Assembly: GCF_050278625.1 (NCBI RefSeq)
Contig: NZ_JBNNTI010000013.1
Location: 22,439-86,438 of the forward strand
Direction: 5' to 3'
Source of the DNA: Viridibacillus sp050278625
GTDB lineage: Bacteria; Bacillota; Bacilli; Bacillales_A; Planococcaceae
DNA: 64,000 nt
A program made the translations under genes and the position numbers. Shown one piece after another: positions 28,057-36,268 of this stretch. How positions within the stretch are numbered: position 1 is the first letter of the stretch; each line of letters opens with the position of its first letter. Under the pieces are notes generated by a model. That model was not told the origin of the DNA and searched no databases. It worked only from the letters and a program-made list of their open reading frames with translations.

Positions 28057-28230
28057 ATGTCAAAAACTGTCGTTAGAAAAAACGAATCGCTTGAAGATGC
28101 TCTTCGCCGCTTCAAACGTACTGTTTCTAAAAGTGGTACAATTCAAGAGGTTAGAAAACGCGAATTCTATGAAAAGCCTAGCGTAAAACGCAAAAAGAAA
28201 TCAGAAGCTGCACGTAAACGTAAGTGGTAA
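28057..28230 (+). CDS. rpsU: 30S ribosomal protein S21
   Basis: 57-residue basic protein of the 30S subunit beginning MSKTVVRKNESLEDALRRFK, with a Lys/Arg-rich tail (KRKKKSEAARKRKW). AGGGAGGGAAAGAG gives the ribosome site for ATG 28057; an upstream in-frame ATG is unlikely. In B. subtilis yqeY follows at once; here a terminator and non-coding DNA follow. Confidence 0.97.
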   Translation: MSKTVVRKNESLEDALRRFKRTVSKSGTIQEVRKREFYEKPSVKRKKKSEAARKRKW

Positions 28231-28733
28231 TTTAATTTCCTAGACAATCCCTACGTTCAAAACACGCAACATCATGATTGATTAAAATTGCAAATGACCT
28301 AAACCGAGAAATCCTTGTGATTTCTCGGTTTATTTTTGTGCATTTTTTTAATAGTTTAATATGGTTGAGTAGTTAGTAAAGCGAAGACATTGTATTAAAT
28401 ATAGCTATACACTTTGAGCGCTAGTTTAGAGAAATCCAATACTTAATGAAATAACGGTAATAGATACATAGCAAGATTACCGATTATCTTTTAGAAGCCG
28501 GTGATTGGGATGTTTCACTACTAACAGGGTAAGTCTCCAGAAAGCGGCAAAAACAACAGGATGTATGGTAACTGTTGAAGGGGGAGTAGCAGCATTCACC
28601 AGAAAATAGAATGAAAGTTAGTTCATTTAAAAAAAGAATGTGCTAGTTTTTTATTTTTGAAGTACTTTGCAAGCAATCGTATGGTAATTTGTGGTTTAAT
28701 TATAGATATCATACAGGATATGTAGGTGGAACA
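28231..28733. other. Gene-free interval after rpsU
   Basis: Contains the rpsU terminator (stem 28301-28312 with 28320-28331) and a CGGTAAT/ATTACCG inverted repeat (28455-28461, 28476-28482). Around 28520-28610 short frames look coding-like (AAKTTGCMVTVEGG ending at TAG) but are broken, so this may be gene debris. yqeY, expected here, is not found. Confidence 0.6.
28300..28337 (+). terminator. rpsU terminator
   Basis: AAACCGAGAAAT (28301-28312) pairs with ATTTCTCGGTTT (28320-28331), followed by ATTTTT. Confidence 0.9.
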
Positions 28734-30725
28734 ATGCATTATATTTGGACTGTATTACAACTTATATTGGTTGGTTTTATTATTTATTTTGTCAGTGGTC
28801 GGTTAATCGGTACGAAATTGAATTTTATGAAGCGAATATTATCAGCGGTATTTAGTTTGACTTTCACAACTTTTGTCTATTGGTATTCGTATTTACGTCA
28901 TACCGATTATAAAAACGAAGACATGGTGCAAGCGGTAACAAATGTCAGTACACTTGTGTGGATCGGCAGTATGTTATTAATCGCAATGTTATTTTATTTA
29001 ATTTTAGAACTATTTGACCCTATTCAACTAGGTGCAAAAGGAGAAAGATTAACAGGGCAAAAAAATATCATCACAAGATTTCGTGGACGGTTTCATCGGC
29101 AAAAGAGACTTGTGGAAGTATTTCAAATCGCCTTTAAACATGGAATAGGTAAAGCACTGAAGTATAAGCGTACGTATGAAAATGATCGCTATTTAGCAAT
29201 AGCACTTCGTAATATGTTAGAGGAGTGCGGAGGTATTTTCATTAAATTCGGTCAGGTTTTATCAGCTCGGAAAGATATTTTTCCTACCGTTTTTATAGAA
29301 GAATTATCTACGTTACAACAAAATGTTAAACCCATGACAGCTGAGCAAGTAAAGAAGAGACTGGAAAAAGATTTATCAAAACCGATGTTGGAAGTGTTTC
29401 GGAGTTTTAATATGCATCCTATTGCTTCGGGTTCTATAGGTCAAGTACATAAGGCTATCTTGAGAGAAAATGGCAAAGAGGTTGTTATAAAATTATTAAG
29501 GCCGAATATAACGTCTGTCATGCAAAAAGACTTAGATATATTATTGCACTTTTCAAATTGGTTAGTTGAAGAGTCATCTTGGGCTGAAAATTTAGGGTTC
29601 CATCAGCTTGCGACCGGCTTTGCTAATAGTTTACTTGAAGAGATTAATTTTGAAATGGAAGTTCGCAATATGGAACAAGTTTCGAATGCGCTCTCTAAAA
29701 GCAAAAATAAAATTAAGATCCCACATGTTTATAAAGAATATAGCAATGAATATTTACTCGTTTTAGAATACATTCATGGTGTCAGCATTTATAATTACCA
29801 AAATGAGTTTGAAAAAACAAATGAAAAAAGGCATAAATTACTAAGTTCGATTTATGATAGCTTTTTAGAGCAATTATTAGTAGCGGGCGTATTTCATGCT
29901 GATCCCCATCCAGGAAATATATTTGTCATGAATGATGGCACGGCAGCGTTTTTAGATTTTGGAGCTGTTGGTAGACTAGGGCCTTTACAACAAAAAGGTT
30001 TGAGAACGCTATTTATTGGTATTGAACGAAATGACCCTGAAGTTGTGTTAGAAGGCTTGAAGCATCTACTTGTAGATCCTAACGGAATGGATGAAGAAGG
30101 TTTATTACAAGCATTAAGCCAGTTGCTCATTCAATTACAATATTTAGATAAAGTATCAACTGAGGAACTTGTTCAAACCCTATTTACTATTATCCAGCAT
30201 TATGAGTTGAAGCTCTATCCAATGGTAGGCGTGGCTTTGCGTGCTTTAATAACTTTAGAAGGTACACTAAATGGCATAGATTCAACTTTTGATTTATTCT
30301 CAGAAGCAAAACGCTTTACAGCAAAAAACAAACGATCTTTTGTCACTGTTTCAAGTCCTACAGAACTAAAAGATCATTTACAACAAGAACTGATCATGAT
30401 GTTACCAATGCTCAAACAAATGCCTAAAAAAATAGACCATATTACAACAAGGCTAGAAAAAGGCGAGATGAAGGTTAAGCTGGATATGTTCTCAGGTAAG
30501 GAGAATGCTTTGTTTATCTCGCAATGGTTCTCACTTTTTATATTATTAATGGTTGGTATTACGTTTGGCATTATTTCAGTTGCGCTTTTAGCCATTTCGC
30601 AATTTATAAATACCGCGTATGCAGTTTATTTAAATACGGTGTCTTTCTTAGGTTTATTTTTAAGTGCAGTATTACTTGTCCGATTATCTGTTCAAGCAAT
30701 TAGAAATTCAAAGAGAGCATTATAA
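28734..30725 (+). CDS. ABC1/AarF/UbiB-family atypical kinase, membrane-bound
   Basis: 663 residues in the UbiB family of protein-kinase-like ATPases. Two or three N-terminal membrane helices, then the family signatures FIKFGQVLSAR (KxGQ helix), the Ala/Gly-rich loop ASGSIGQVHKA, VVIKLLRP, and FHADPHPGNIFV with LDFGAVGRL as metal-binding block; two C-terminal membrane helices end it. UbiB relatives support quinone or isoprenoid lipid metabolism, but no substrate can be named. Start chosen at ATG 28734 behind GGTGG. It interrupts the rpsU-yqeY-yqeZ order of B. subtilis. Confidence 0.88.
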   Translation: MHYIWTVLQLILVGFIIYFVSGRLIGTKLNFMKRILSAVFSLTFTTFVYWYSYLRHTDYKNEDMVQAVTNVSTLVWIGSMLLIAMLFYLILELFDPIQLGAKGERLTGQKNIITRFRGRFHRQKRLVEVFQIAFKHGIGKALKYKRTYENDRYLAIALRNMLEECGGIFIKFGQVLSARKDIFPTVFIEELSTLQQNVKPMTAEQVKKRLEKDLSKPMLEVFRSFNMHPIASGSIGQVHKAILRENGKEVVIKLLRPNITSVMQKDLDILLHFSNWLVEESSWAENLGFHQLATGFANSLLEEINFEMEVRNMEQVSNALSKSKNKIKIPHVYKEYSNEYLLVLEYIHGVSIYNYQNEFEKTNEKRHKLLSSIYDSFLEQLLVAGVFHADPHPGNIFVMNDGTAAFLDFGAVGRLGPLQQKGLRTLFIGIERNDPEVVLEGLKHLLVDPNGMDEEGLLQALSQLLIQLQYLDKVSTEELVQTLFTIIQHYELKLYPMVGVALRALITLEGTLNGIDSTFDLFSEAKRFTAKNKRSFVTVSSPTELKDHLQQELIMMLPMLKQMPKKIDHITTRLEKGEMKVKLDMFSGKENALFISQWFSLFILLMVGITFGIISVALLAISQFINTAYAVYLNTVSFLGLFLSAVLLVRLSVQAIRNSKRAL

Positions 30726-30735
30726 GAGGTATGTT

Positions 30736-30768
30736 ATCCGTCTTCGATTTGAAGACGGATATTATTTT
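30736..30768 (+). terminator. Terminator after the UbiB-family gene
   Basis: ATCCGTCTTC (30736-30745) and GAAGACGGAT (30751-30760), perfect 10-bp stem with a 5-base loop, followed by ATTATTTT. Confidence 0.85.
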
Positions 30769-30846
30769 AATTAAATTTGAAACTTTTTTGTAGTTCAACC
30801 GTAGATTATTTAGGCATACTACACATAGTAGAAGGGTGGGGGAAAG

Positions 30847-32160
30847 TTGCAGCGATCTAAAAAGGTTAGCTTGTTGTTTTTGATGCTCATGTCATTAATG
30901 TTACTTTTACCACTAGCTTCTGTTTTCGCGAAAACAGAAGTATATCATGTGCCAGTGGAAAAAGAAGTTGAGAAAGGCTTATATGTGTTCTTACAAAGAG
31001 CCTTTAAAGAAGCAGAAGAAAGTGGTGCGAAGGCAGTTGTTCTAGAAATTCATACACCAGGTGGATTTGTCAATGCAGCGGGTGATATTGCGAAGCTGAT
31101 GGATGAAGCACCAGTTAGAACAATTGCATTTATAAATAAAGATGCTCATTCAGCTGGAGCATTTATAGCATTGCATGCAGATGAAATTTATATGGTGCCT
31201 AATGGAACAATTGGAGCAGCAGCAGTTATTGATTCTGCAGGAAATATGGCCGATCAAAAAGCCAATAGTGCATGGCTAGCACAAATGAAAGCGGCAGCAG
31301 AAACCTCACATCGCAACCCGGATTATGCATTAGCTATGGCAGATGTATCCTATGCATTACCAGAATTCAGAGCAACAGAAGGAGAATTATTAACGTTAAC
31401 AGCAAGTGAAGCGTTTAAAGTTGGTTATTCTGAAGGAACTGTTTCGACGCTTCAAGAACTACTTGTAAAAACAGATTTAGATGGTGCAGAGGTTGTAAAG
31501 GTAAATGAATCCTTTGCAGAGCAAATCGCAAGGTTTATTACCAATCCGATTATTGTCCCTATACTTTTATCGATCGCTAGTTTAGGATTAGTAATAGAGT
31601 TATATTCACCTGGCTTTGGTGTAGCAGGGTCTATGAGTATAATAGCCATCATTCTATTTTTCTTTGGCCATCTAGTTGCTGGATTTGCCGGATATGAATC
31701 CATCATATTATTGATTGTCGGGATTATACTAATAGTGGCTGAATTTTTCTTGCCTGGTGGTATTAGTGGTATTATTGGTTTTGGTGCAATAGTATTAAGT
31801 CTATTATTAGCTGGTGCTAATGTGACCTATATGGCTTATTCAATTCTTACGGCTCTATTAGTAGCAGTAATAGGGATGGTGATCTTAATGAAATTTTTTG
31901 GTAAAAAAATGACTATGCTTAACAAAATGGTGTTGAAAGACGCAACAGATACAGAGAGTGGTTATGTATCAAATATAAATCGTCTAGAGCTTCTTGGTAA
32001 AGAGGCAGTAACTTCAACACCTTTAAGACCTGCTGGCGCGATTATGCTAGGTGGAGAAAGAATCGATGTCGTCTCTGAAGGCGGTTACATTGATGCAAGA
32101 AAAATGGTTATAATTATTAAAGTTGAGGGATCTCGTATCGTTGTAAGAGAGGTACTTTAA
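30847..32160 (+). CDS. yqeZ: NfeD-family membrane serine protease (YqeZ)
   Basis: Long NfeD protein: a signal/anchor segment (1-29), a ClpP-like protease domain with the catalytic Ser in AHSAGAF (S102) and Lys near K138 (MADQKANS), four or five membrane helices, and a C-terminal OB-fold NfeD domain. Paired with the flotillin floA immediately downstream, as in B. subtilis where YqeZ (NfeD2-like partner) associates with membrane microdomains. TTG start behind AGAAGGGTGGGGG. Confidence 0.92.
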   Translation: MQRSKKVSLLFLMLMSLMLLLPLASVFAKTEVYHVPVEKEVEKGLYVFLQRAFKEAEESGAKAVVLEIHTPGGFVNAAGDIAKLMDEAPVRTIAFINKDAHSAGAFIALHADEIYMVPNGTIGAAAVIDSAGNMADQKANSAWLAQMKAAAETSHRNPDYALAMADVSYALPEFRATEGELLTLTASEAFKVGYSEGTVSTLQELLVKTDLDGAEVVKVNESFAEQIARFITNPIIVPILLSIASLGLVIELYSPGFGVAGSMSIIAIILFFFGHLVAGFAGYESIILLIVGIILIVAEFFLPGGISGIIGFGAIVLSLLLAGANVTYMAYSILTALLVAVIGMVILMKFFGKKMTMLNKMVLKDATDTESGYVSNINRLELLGKEAVTSTPLRPAGAIMLGGERIDVVSEGGYIDARKMVIIIKVEGSRIVVREVL

Positions 32161-32180
32161 ACAAAAGGAGGAAGTTTTAA

Positions 32181-33185
32181 ATGGCATTAACAGGTAGTGC
32201 AATTACAGCCATTATCGCTATTGTATTAGTATTTATAGTATTGGCAGTTTTATTTACATTTGTCCCTGTAGCATTGTGGATTTCTGCATTAGCAGCTGGG
32301 GTAAAGGTTAGTATTTTCACATTAATCGGTATGCGTTTACGTCGAGTTATTCCATCACGTATTGTCAATCCATTAATTAAAGCTCATAAAGCAGGTTTAC
32401 CCGTAACGATTAATCAATTAGAAAGTCATTATCTTGCAGGTGGTAACGTAGACCGAGTTGTTAATGCGTTAATTGCAGCGCATCGTGCGAATATCGAATT
32501 GACTTTTGAACGCTGTGCAGCAATCGATCTTGCAGGTCGTGACGTGTTAGAAGCTGTTCAAATGTCGGTTAATCCTAAAGTAATTGAAACACCATTTATC
32601 GCTGGTGTGGCAATGAATGGTATCGAAGTTAAAGCAAAAGCTCGTATTACAGTGCGTGCTAACATTGAACGTCTTGTTGGTGGTGCTGGTGAAGAAACAA
32701 TCGTTGCCCGTGTTGGTGAAGGGATTGTAAGTACAATTGGTAGCTCTAAAAATCATTCGACAGTATTAGAAAATCCAGATTCAATATCTCAAACTGTATT
32801 GTCAAAAGGACTAGACTCAGGTACAGCATTCGAAATCCTATCGATAGATATCGCGGACGTTGATGTCGGCAAAAATATCGGAGCAGAACTTCAAATTGAG
32901 CAAGCGCAAGCTGACAAAAATATCGCACAAGCAAAAGCTGAAGAACGTCGTGCAATGGCTGTAGCCAACGAACAAGAAATGGTTGCAAAAGTGCAAGAGA
33001 TGAAAGCGAAAGTAGTAGAAGCAGAAGCTGAGGTACCTTTAGCTATGGCAGAAGCTCTTCGTACAGGTAATATTGGTATTATGGATTATATGAACTACAA
33101 AAACGTGCAGGCTGATACAAGCATGCGTGATTCAATTAGTAAAATCAATCAAGATTCACATGATAATACCAATGACAATCAATAA
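32181..33185 (+). CDS. floA: Flotillin-like protein FloA
   Basis: Scaffold of functional membrane microdomains. An N-terminal hydrophobic hairpin (about 5-45), a PHB/SPFH-type domain, then an EA-rich coiled coil (EQAQADKNIAQAKAEERRA and following) typical of flotillins. AAAGGAGG upstream; 20 bases after yqeZ, so one operon. B. subtilis name YqfA. Confidence 0.96.
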   Translation: MALTGSAITAIIAIVLVFIVLAVLFTFVPVALWISALAAGVKVSIFTLIGMRLRRVIPSRIVNPLIKAHKAGLPVTINQLESHYLAGGNVDRVVNALIAAHRANIELTFERCAAIDLAGRDVLEAVQMSVNPKVIETPFIAGVAMNGIEVKAKARITVRANIERLVGGAGEETIVARVGEGIVSTIGSSKNHSTVLENPDSISQTVLSKGLDSGTAFEILSIDIADVDVGKNIGAELQIEQAQADKNIAQAKAEERRAMAVANEQEMVAKVQEMKAKVVEAEAEVPLAMAEALRTGNIGIMDYMNYKNVQADTSMRDSISKINQDSHDNTNDNQ

Positions 33186-33219
33186 TTAATCGTCAACCAT
33201 TAGGAGGGAGGCACTTCCA

Positions 33220-33699
33220 TTGGAAGTAATCATCCTGTTCATAATATCAGCTATCATAAGTGCTTTTTTCAAGGATAAAAAACAAGGAAATAAGGAAGCG
33301 CCGAATAAGGGGCCTGTTCAAAGGCAGCAAAATTCGGAACACCGTCAACCAATGCCTCAGAAAATAGGTCAATCGAGAAGTCTAGAAGATTATGCAAAAG
33401 AAGTTTTCCGTGATCTTGAAAGCAAATTCGGTGAGCAACCAAAAGTTGAAGTTGAAAAAGCGAAAGAAACTATCAAAGAAACAGTTGCACCTACTTATGA
33501 GCGAGACACTCATTCAGAAGGTGCAAGGAATTTTGAAAACTCAAGATCGACTCGTCCTGCGATGTCTCGTGGAACAGAAACGCAGAAAAAAGTGAAACAA
33601 ACTGATAAAAGCACGTTTAATTTTCCAAAAACAAAAAATCAATTAGCGCAATCAATTATAATGGCTGAAATTTTAGGTCCACCAAAATCGAAACGCTAA
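33220..33699 (+). CDS. Unknown single-pass protein between floA and yqfC
   Basis: 159 residues: one N-terminal membrane helix (VIILFIISAIISAFF), then a long charged, Gln/Lys/Glu-rich and probably disordered region, and a short hydrophobic C-terminal motif (QLAQSIIMAEILGPPKSKR) that looks like a binding segment. AGGAGGGAGG precedes the TTG start. Takes the place of B. subtilis yqfB but I do not see homology to it. Operon position suggests a microdomain or membrane role. Confidence 0.75.
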   Translation: MEVIILFIISAIISAFFKDKKQGNKEAPNKGPVQRQQNSEHRQPMPQKIGQSRSLEDYAKEVFRDLESKFGEQPKVEVEKAKETIKETVAPTYERDTHSEGARNFENSRSTRPAMSRGTETQKKVKQTDKSTFNFPKTKNQLAQSIIMAEILGPPKSKR

Positions 33700-33705
33700 T
33701 ACATG

Positions 33706-33749
33706 ACCCCCGCTCTCTTTGCATATGCTATAGAGAAGGGGGTTTTTGT
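33706..33749 (+). promoter_or_regulatory. Hairpin masking the yqfC ribosome site, with sigma-E-like -10 in the loop
   Basis: CCCCC plus TCTCT (33707-33711, 33714-33718) pair with AGAGA plus GGGGG (33732-33736, 33738-33742) around a small internal loop, and five T follow, so it can terminate the yqeZ-floA transcript. The 3' arm, AAGGGGG, is also the yqfC ribosome site seven bases before ATG 33750. CATATGCT (33722-33729) in the loop resembles a sigma-E -10; the -35 match is poor. Confidence 0.55.
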
Positions 33750-33992
33750 ATGTCGAAACGGCTATTTCAGCTACTGCCTCTTATCGAAATTGAAAACTTC
33801 CAAACGATCCAGTTAAGAGGGAAAATTACAATTCAAAAGATTTCTGAACGGCAAGTAGAATTTGTGCATGAAGAGTTTATTATCCATATCGAAGCGAAAG
33901 AGCTGCAAATCCAAGTGCTAAAGGACGAGCTCGTTGCTTTAAAATTGAATCAATTAAAAAAAATGACAATCGAAAAATGGCAGGAGAGTTAA
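33750..33992 (+). CDS. yqfC: Sporulation protein YqfC
   Basis: 80-residue YabP/YqfC-family protein, expressed in the mother cell under sigma-E in B. subtilis and paired with yqfD. The sequence (pattern LIEIENFQTIQLRGKITIQKISERQVEF read in parts) is beta-rich as in the family. Two bases separate it from yqfD. Its ribosome site is within a terminator-like hairpin. Confidence 0.88.
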   Translation: MSKRLFQLLPLIEIENFQTIQLRGKITIQKISERQVEFVHEEFIIHIEAKELQIQVLKDELVALKLNQLKKMTIEKWQES

Positions 33993-33993
33993 C

Positions 33994-35118
33994 TTGCAAA
34001 GGCATGGATGGAATAATCGTAAACTGGAGTTAGAAGTAGCGCAAAATGATCGTCTACCTGGATTTCTTAGGGCTTTAGCAAAGGCGAACATACCTCTTAA
34101 AAAAGTTAAAACGACTAAACAATATGTAACATTTCAAACAACACGTAAACATTTACCGATGATTCGTAAACTAAGACGTAAGTATCATATGAAAATTGCA
34201 ATAGACTGGCTAGATGAAGAAATTATTTTACGTAATGAGTGGATTGTGCATATAGGTTTATTATTACTATTTCTCGTACCATTATGCGCTTCCCAATTTA
34301 TTTGGTCTGTCGATATCGATGCATCCACTCCAGAGCAGGAGGAAGAGCTGCAAAAGAGTTTATATATATTGCAAATTTCACCGCCATTCTTAAAGCGTAA
34401 ATTACAAGACGAAACAGTAATTAGACAGCAAATTTTGCAAGACCAGCGAGATTTATCTTGGGTGCATATTAATCAGCAAGGAAGTCATCTCACCTTTTCA
34501 CCAATCCCTTCGCCCAAGCTAGATACTGAAATTGAAAAAAAAGAACAACCTAGCCACTTAATAGCAAAAAAGAGTGGTGTTATAACGCATTTTAATTTAA
34601 CGAAAGGTGAACGCGTTGTAGAGGAAAATAAAGCTGTTTATACGGGTGATTTGCTCGTCACTGGTATATTGAAACAAGGTGAGAAAGAAATCGTCTACGG
34701 GGCTGAAGGAGAGGTATTTGCGGACTACTGGATTGAGGCGTCGTTCTCACTACCAAAAAAGATTGAGTATGAGGTAACAGGTGAACGACATTACGAGTTA
34801 AAGTGGAAAAAGGACAAGAAAAAAAAGGATGGTGACTGGAAAACAGTAAAACTACCTAAATGGTTAGCCAAGTATGTTGACTTATCCGTCACTCAACAAA
34901 GTATAACAAAAGAACTTGTATTAGATGAAAAATCAGTTGAAAAAGTACTGCTACCACTGCTTCATCAAAAATATATCAATGAATTGCCATCTAAATCGGT
35001 TATGAAAAAGGAAAAACTTTTGCAGGTTGCTATTGATAATGATACAGTAAAAGGGAAAGTATTGTTTTTGGTAAATGAGAACATTGCAGTTAAACAAGCG
35101 ATTTATCAAGGAGATTGA
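33994..35118 (+). CDS. yqfD: Sporulation protein YqfD
   Basis: 374 residues with one internal membrane segment (about 85-107, IGLLLLFLVPLCASQFIW), an N-terminal cytoplasmic part and a large external domain. This layout and the tight coupling to yqfC identify the sigma-E-dependent YqfD (stage IV-like) family; the mechanism is not established. TTG start. Its stop lies within the phoH ribosome-site region. Confidence 0.9.
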   Translation: MQRHGWNNRKLELEVAQNDRLPGFLRALAKANIPLKKVKTTKQYVTFQTTRKHLPMIRKLRRKYHMKIAIDWLDEEIILRNEWIVHIGLLLLFLVPLCASQFIWSVDIDASTPEQEEELQKSLYILQISPPFLKRKLQDETVIRQQILQDQRDLSWVHINQQGSHLTFSPIPSPKLDTEIEKKEQPSHLIAKKSGVITHFNLTKGERVVEENKAVYTGDLLVTGILKQGEKEIVYGAEGEVFADYWIEASFSLPKKIEYEVTGERHYELKWKKDKKKKDGDWKTVKLPKWLAKYVDLSVTQQSITKELVLDEKSVEKVLLPLLHQKYINELPSKSVMKKEKLLQVAIDNDTVKGKVLFLVNENIAVKQAIYQGD

Positions 35119-35120
35119 GC

Positions 35121-36077
35121 ATGCTAGAACAACAACCTACCCAATTAAACGTGCAAGATCCTAACGAAGCAGTAATGCTTTTAGGTATATCAGATGTAAA
35201 TATGAAATTGATTGAAACGGCTTTTAATGTGCAAATCATTACGCGTGGCGAAACAATTCATATTGTCGGTAATGAAAGCCAAAAAGACGATGCAACAAAG
35301 TTACTAGAACAATTATTAAAGGTTATTCGTAAAGGGATTAATATCAATCAGCGAGATGTCGCCACAGCAGTTGAAATGTCTAAAAATGGTACAATTGAAT
35401 ATTTTGCGGAGCTCTATGATGAAGTCATTGCCCGTAACACAAAAGGGAAAATGATTCGTGCCAAAACGATTGGTCAGCGTGAATATATTCAAGCAATTAG
35501 ACACCGAGATTTAACTTTTTGTATCGGACCTGCTGGAACAGGAAAAACATATTTAGCAGTAGTAATGGCAACGCAAGCATTAAAAAACGGTAATGTGAAA
35601 CGAATTATTTTAACGCGTCCTGCAGTAGAAGCTGGAGAAAGTTTAGGTTTCTTACCAGGAGATTTAAAGGAAAAAGTCGATCCGTATTTACGTCCTTTAT
35701 ACGATGCACTTCACGATATATTGGGCGCAGAACAAACGACGAGATTAATTGACCGAGGCACGATTGAAATTGCTCCACTAGCTTATATGCGTGGACGTAC
35801 GCTAGATGATGCATTTGTCATTTTAGACGAAGCGCAAAATACAACAAAAGCACAGATGAAGATGTTCTTAACACGACTTGGTTTCGGGTCGAAAATGGTT
35901 ATTACAGGTGATAAAACCCAAATTGACTTACCAAAAGGTGCAATATCAGGGTTAACAAATGCTGAAAATACTTTACAAAATGTGAAGGATATCCATTTTC
36001 AAATTCTTGAGCAAGCGGATGTCGTTCGTCATCCACTTGTAGCTAAAATTATTCAAGCTTATGAAGAAGAACAATAA
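35121..36077 (+). CDS. phoH: PhoH family ATPase
   Basis: PhoH-like P-loop NTPase with an N-terminal KH-like domain; the physiological role is unclear, RNA-related work is suspected. GPAGTGKT (136-143) is Walker A, VILDEAQN Walker B and VITGDKTQIDLP motif III. I start at ATG 35121 behind AAGGAGA; it overlaps nothing but follows yqfD by two bases. Confidence 0.94.
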   Translation: MLEQQPTQLNVQDPNEAVMLLGISDVNMKLIETAFNVQIITRGETIHIVGNESQKDDATKLLEQLLKVIRKGININQRDVATAVEMSKNGTIEYFAELYDEVIARNTKGKMIRAKTIGQREYIQAIRHRDLTFCIGPAGTGKTYLAVVMATQALKNGNVKRIILTRPAVEAGESLGFLPGDLKEKVDPYLRPLYDALHDILGAEQTTRLIDRGTIEIAPLAYMRGRTLDDAFVILDEAQNTTKAQMKMFLTRLGFGSKMVITGDKTQIDLPKGAISGLTNAENTLQNVKDIHFQILEQADVVRHPLVAKIIQAYEEEQ

Positions 36078-36089
36078 TGTAATAAACTG

Positions 36090-36124
36090 CGCAACACTCA
36101 ATTTATGGGTGTTGCGTTTTATTT
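36090..36124 (+). terminator. Terminator after phoH
   Basis: CGCAACACTCA (36090-36100) pairs with TGGGTGTTGCG (36105-36115) followed by TTTTATTTT. Confidence 0.85.
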
Positions 36125-36268
36125 TCATAAGAAATTTTTCTTGTCGATTTAGTGTAGGTATTATTAAATATTTATAATTTTATTATTATTTATAGCAAAA
36201 TAGATTATATTTTTTGTGAAAAAAATATCATTTGTTGATATGATAGTCTATAGATAGGAGGTGGCTGT

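Noticed and set aside
28500..28610. Possible riboswitch or gene fragment before the UbiB-family gene
   Set aside because: No known riboswitch core could be matched and the coding-like pieces lie in different frames.
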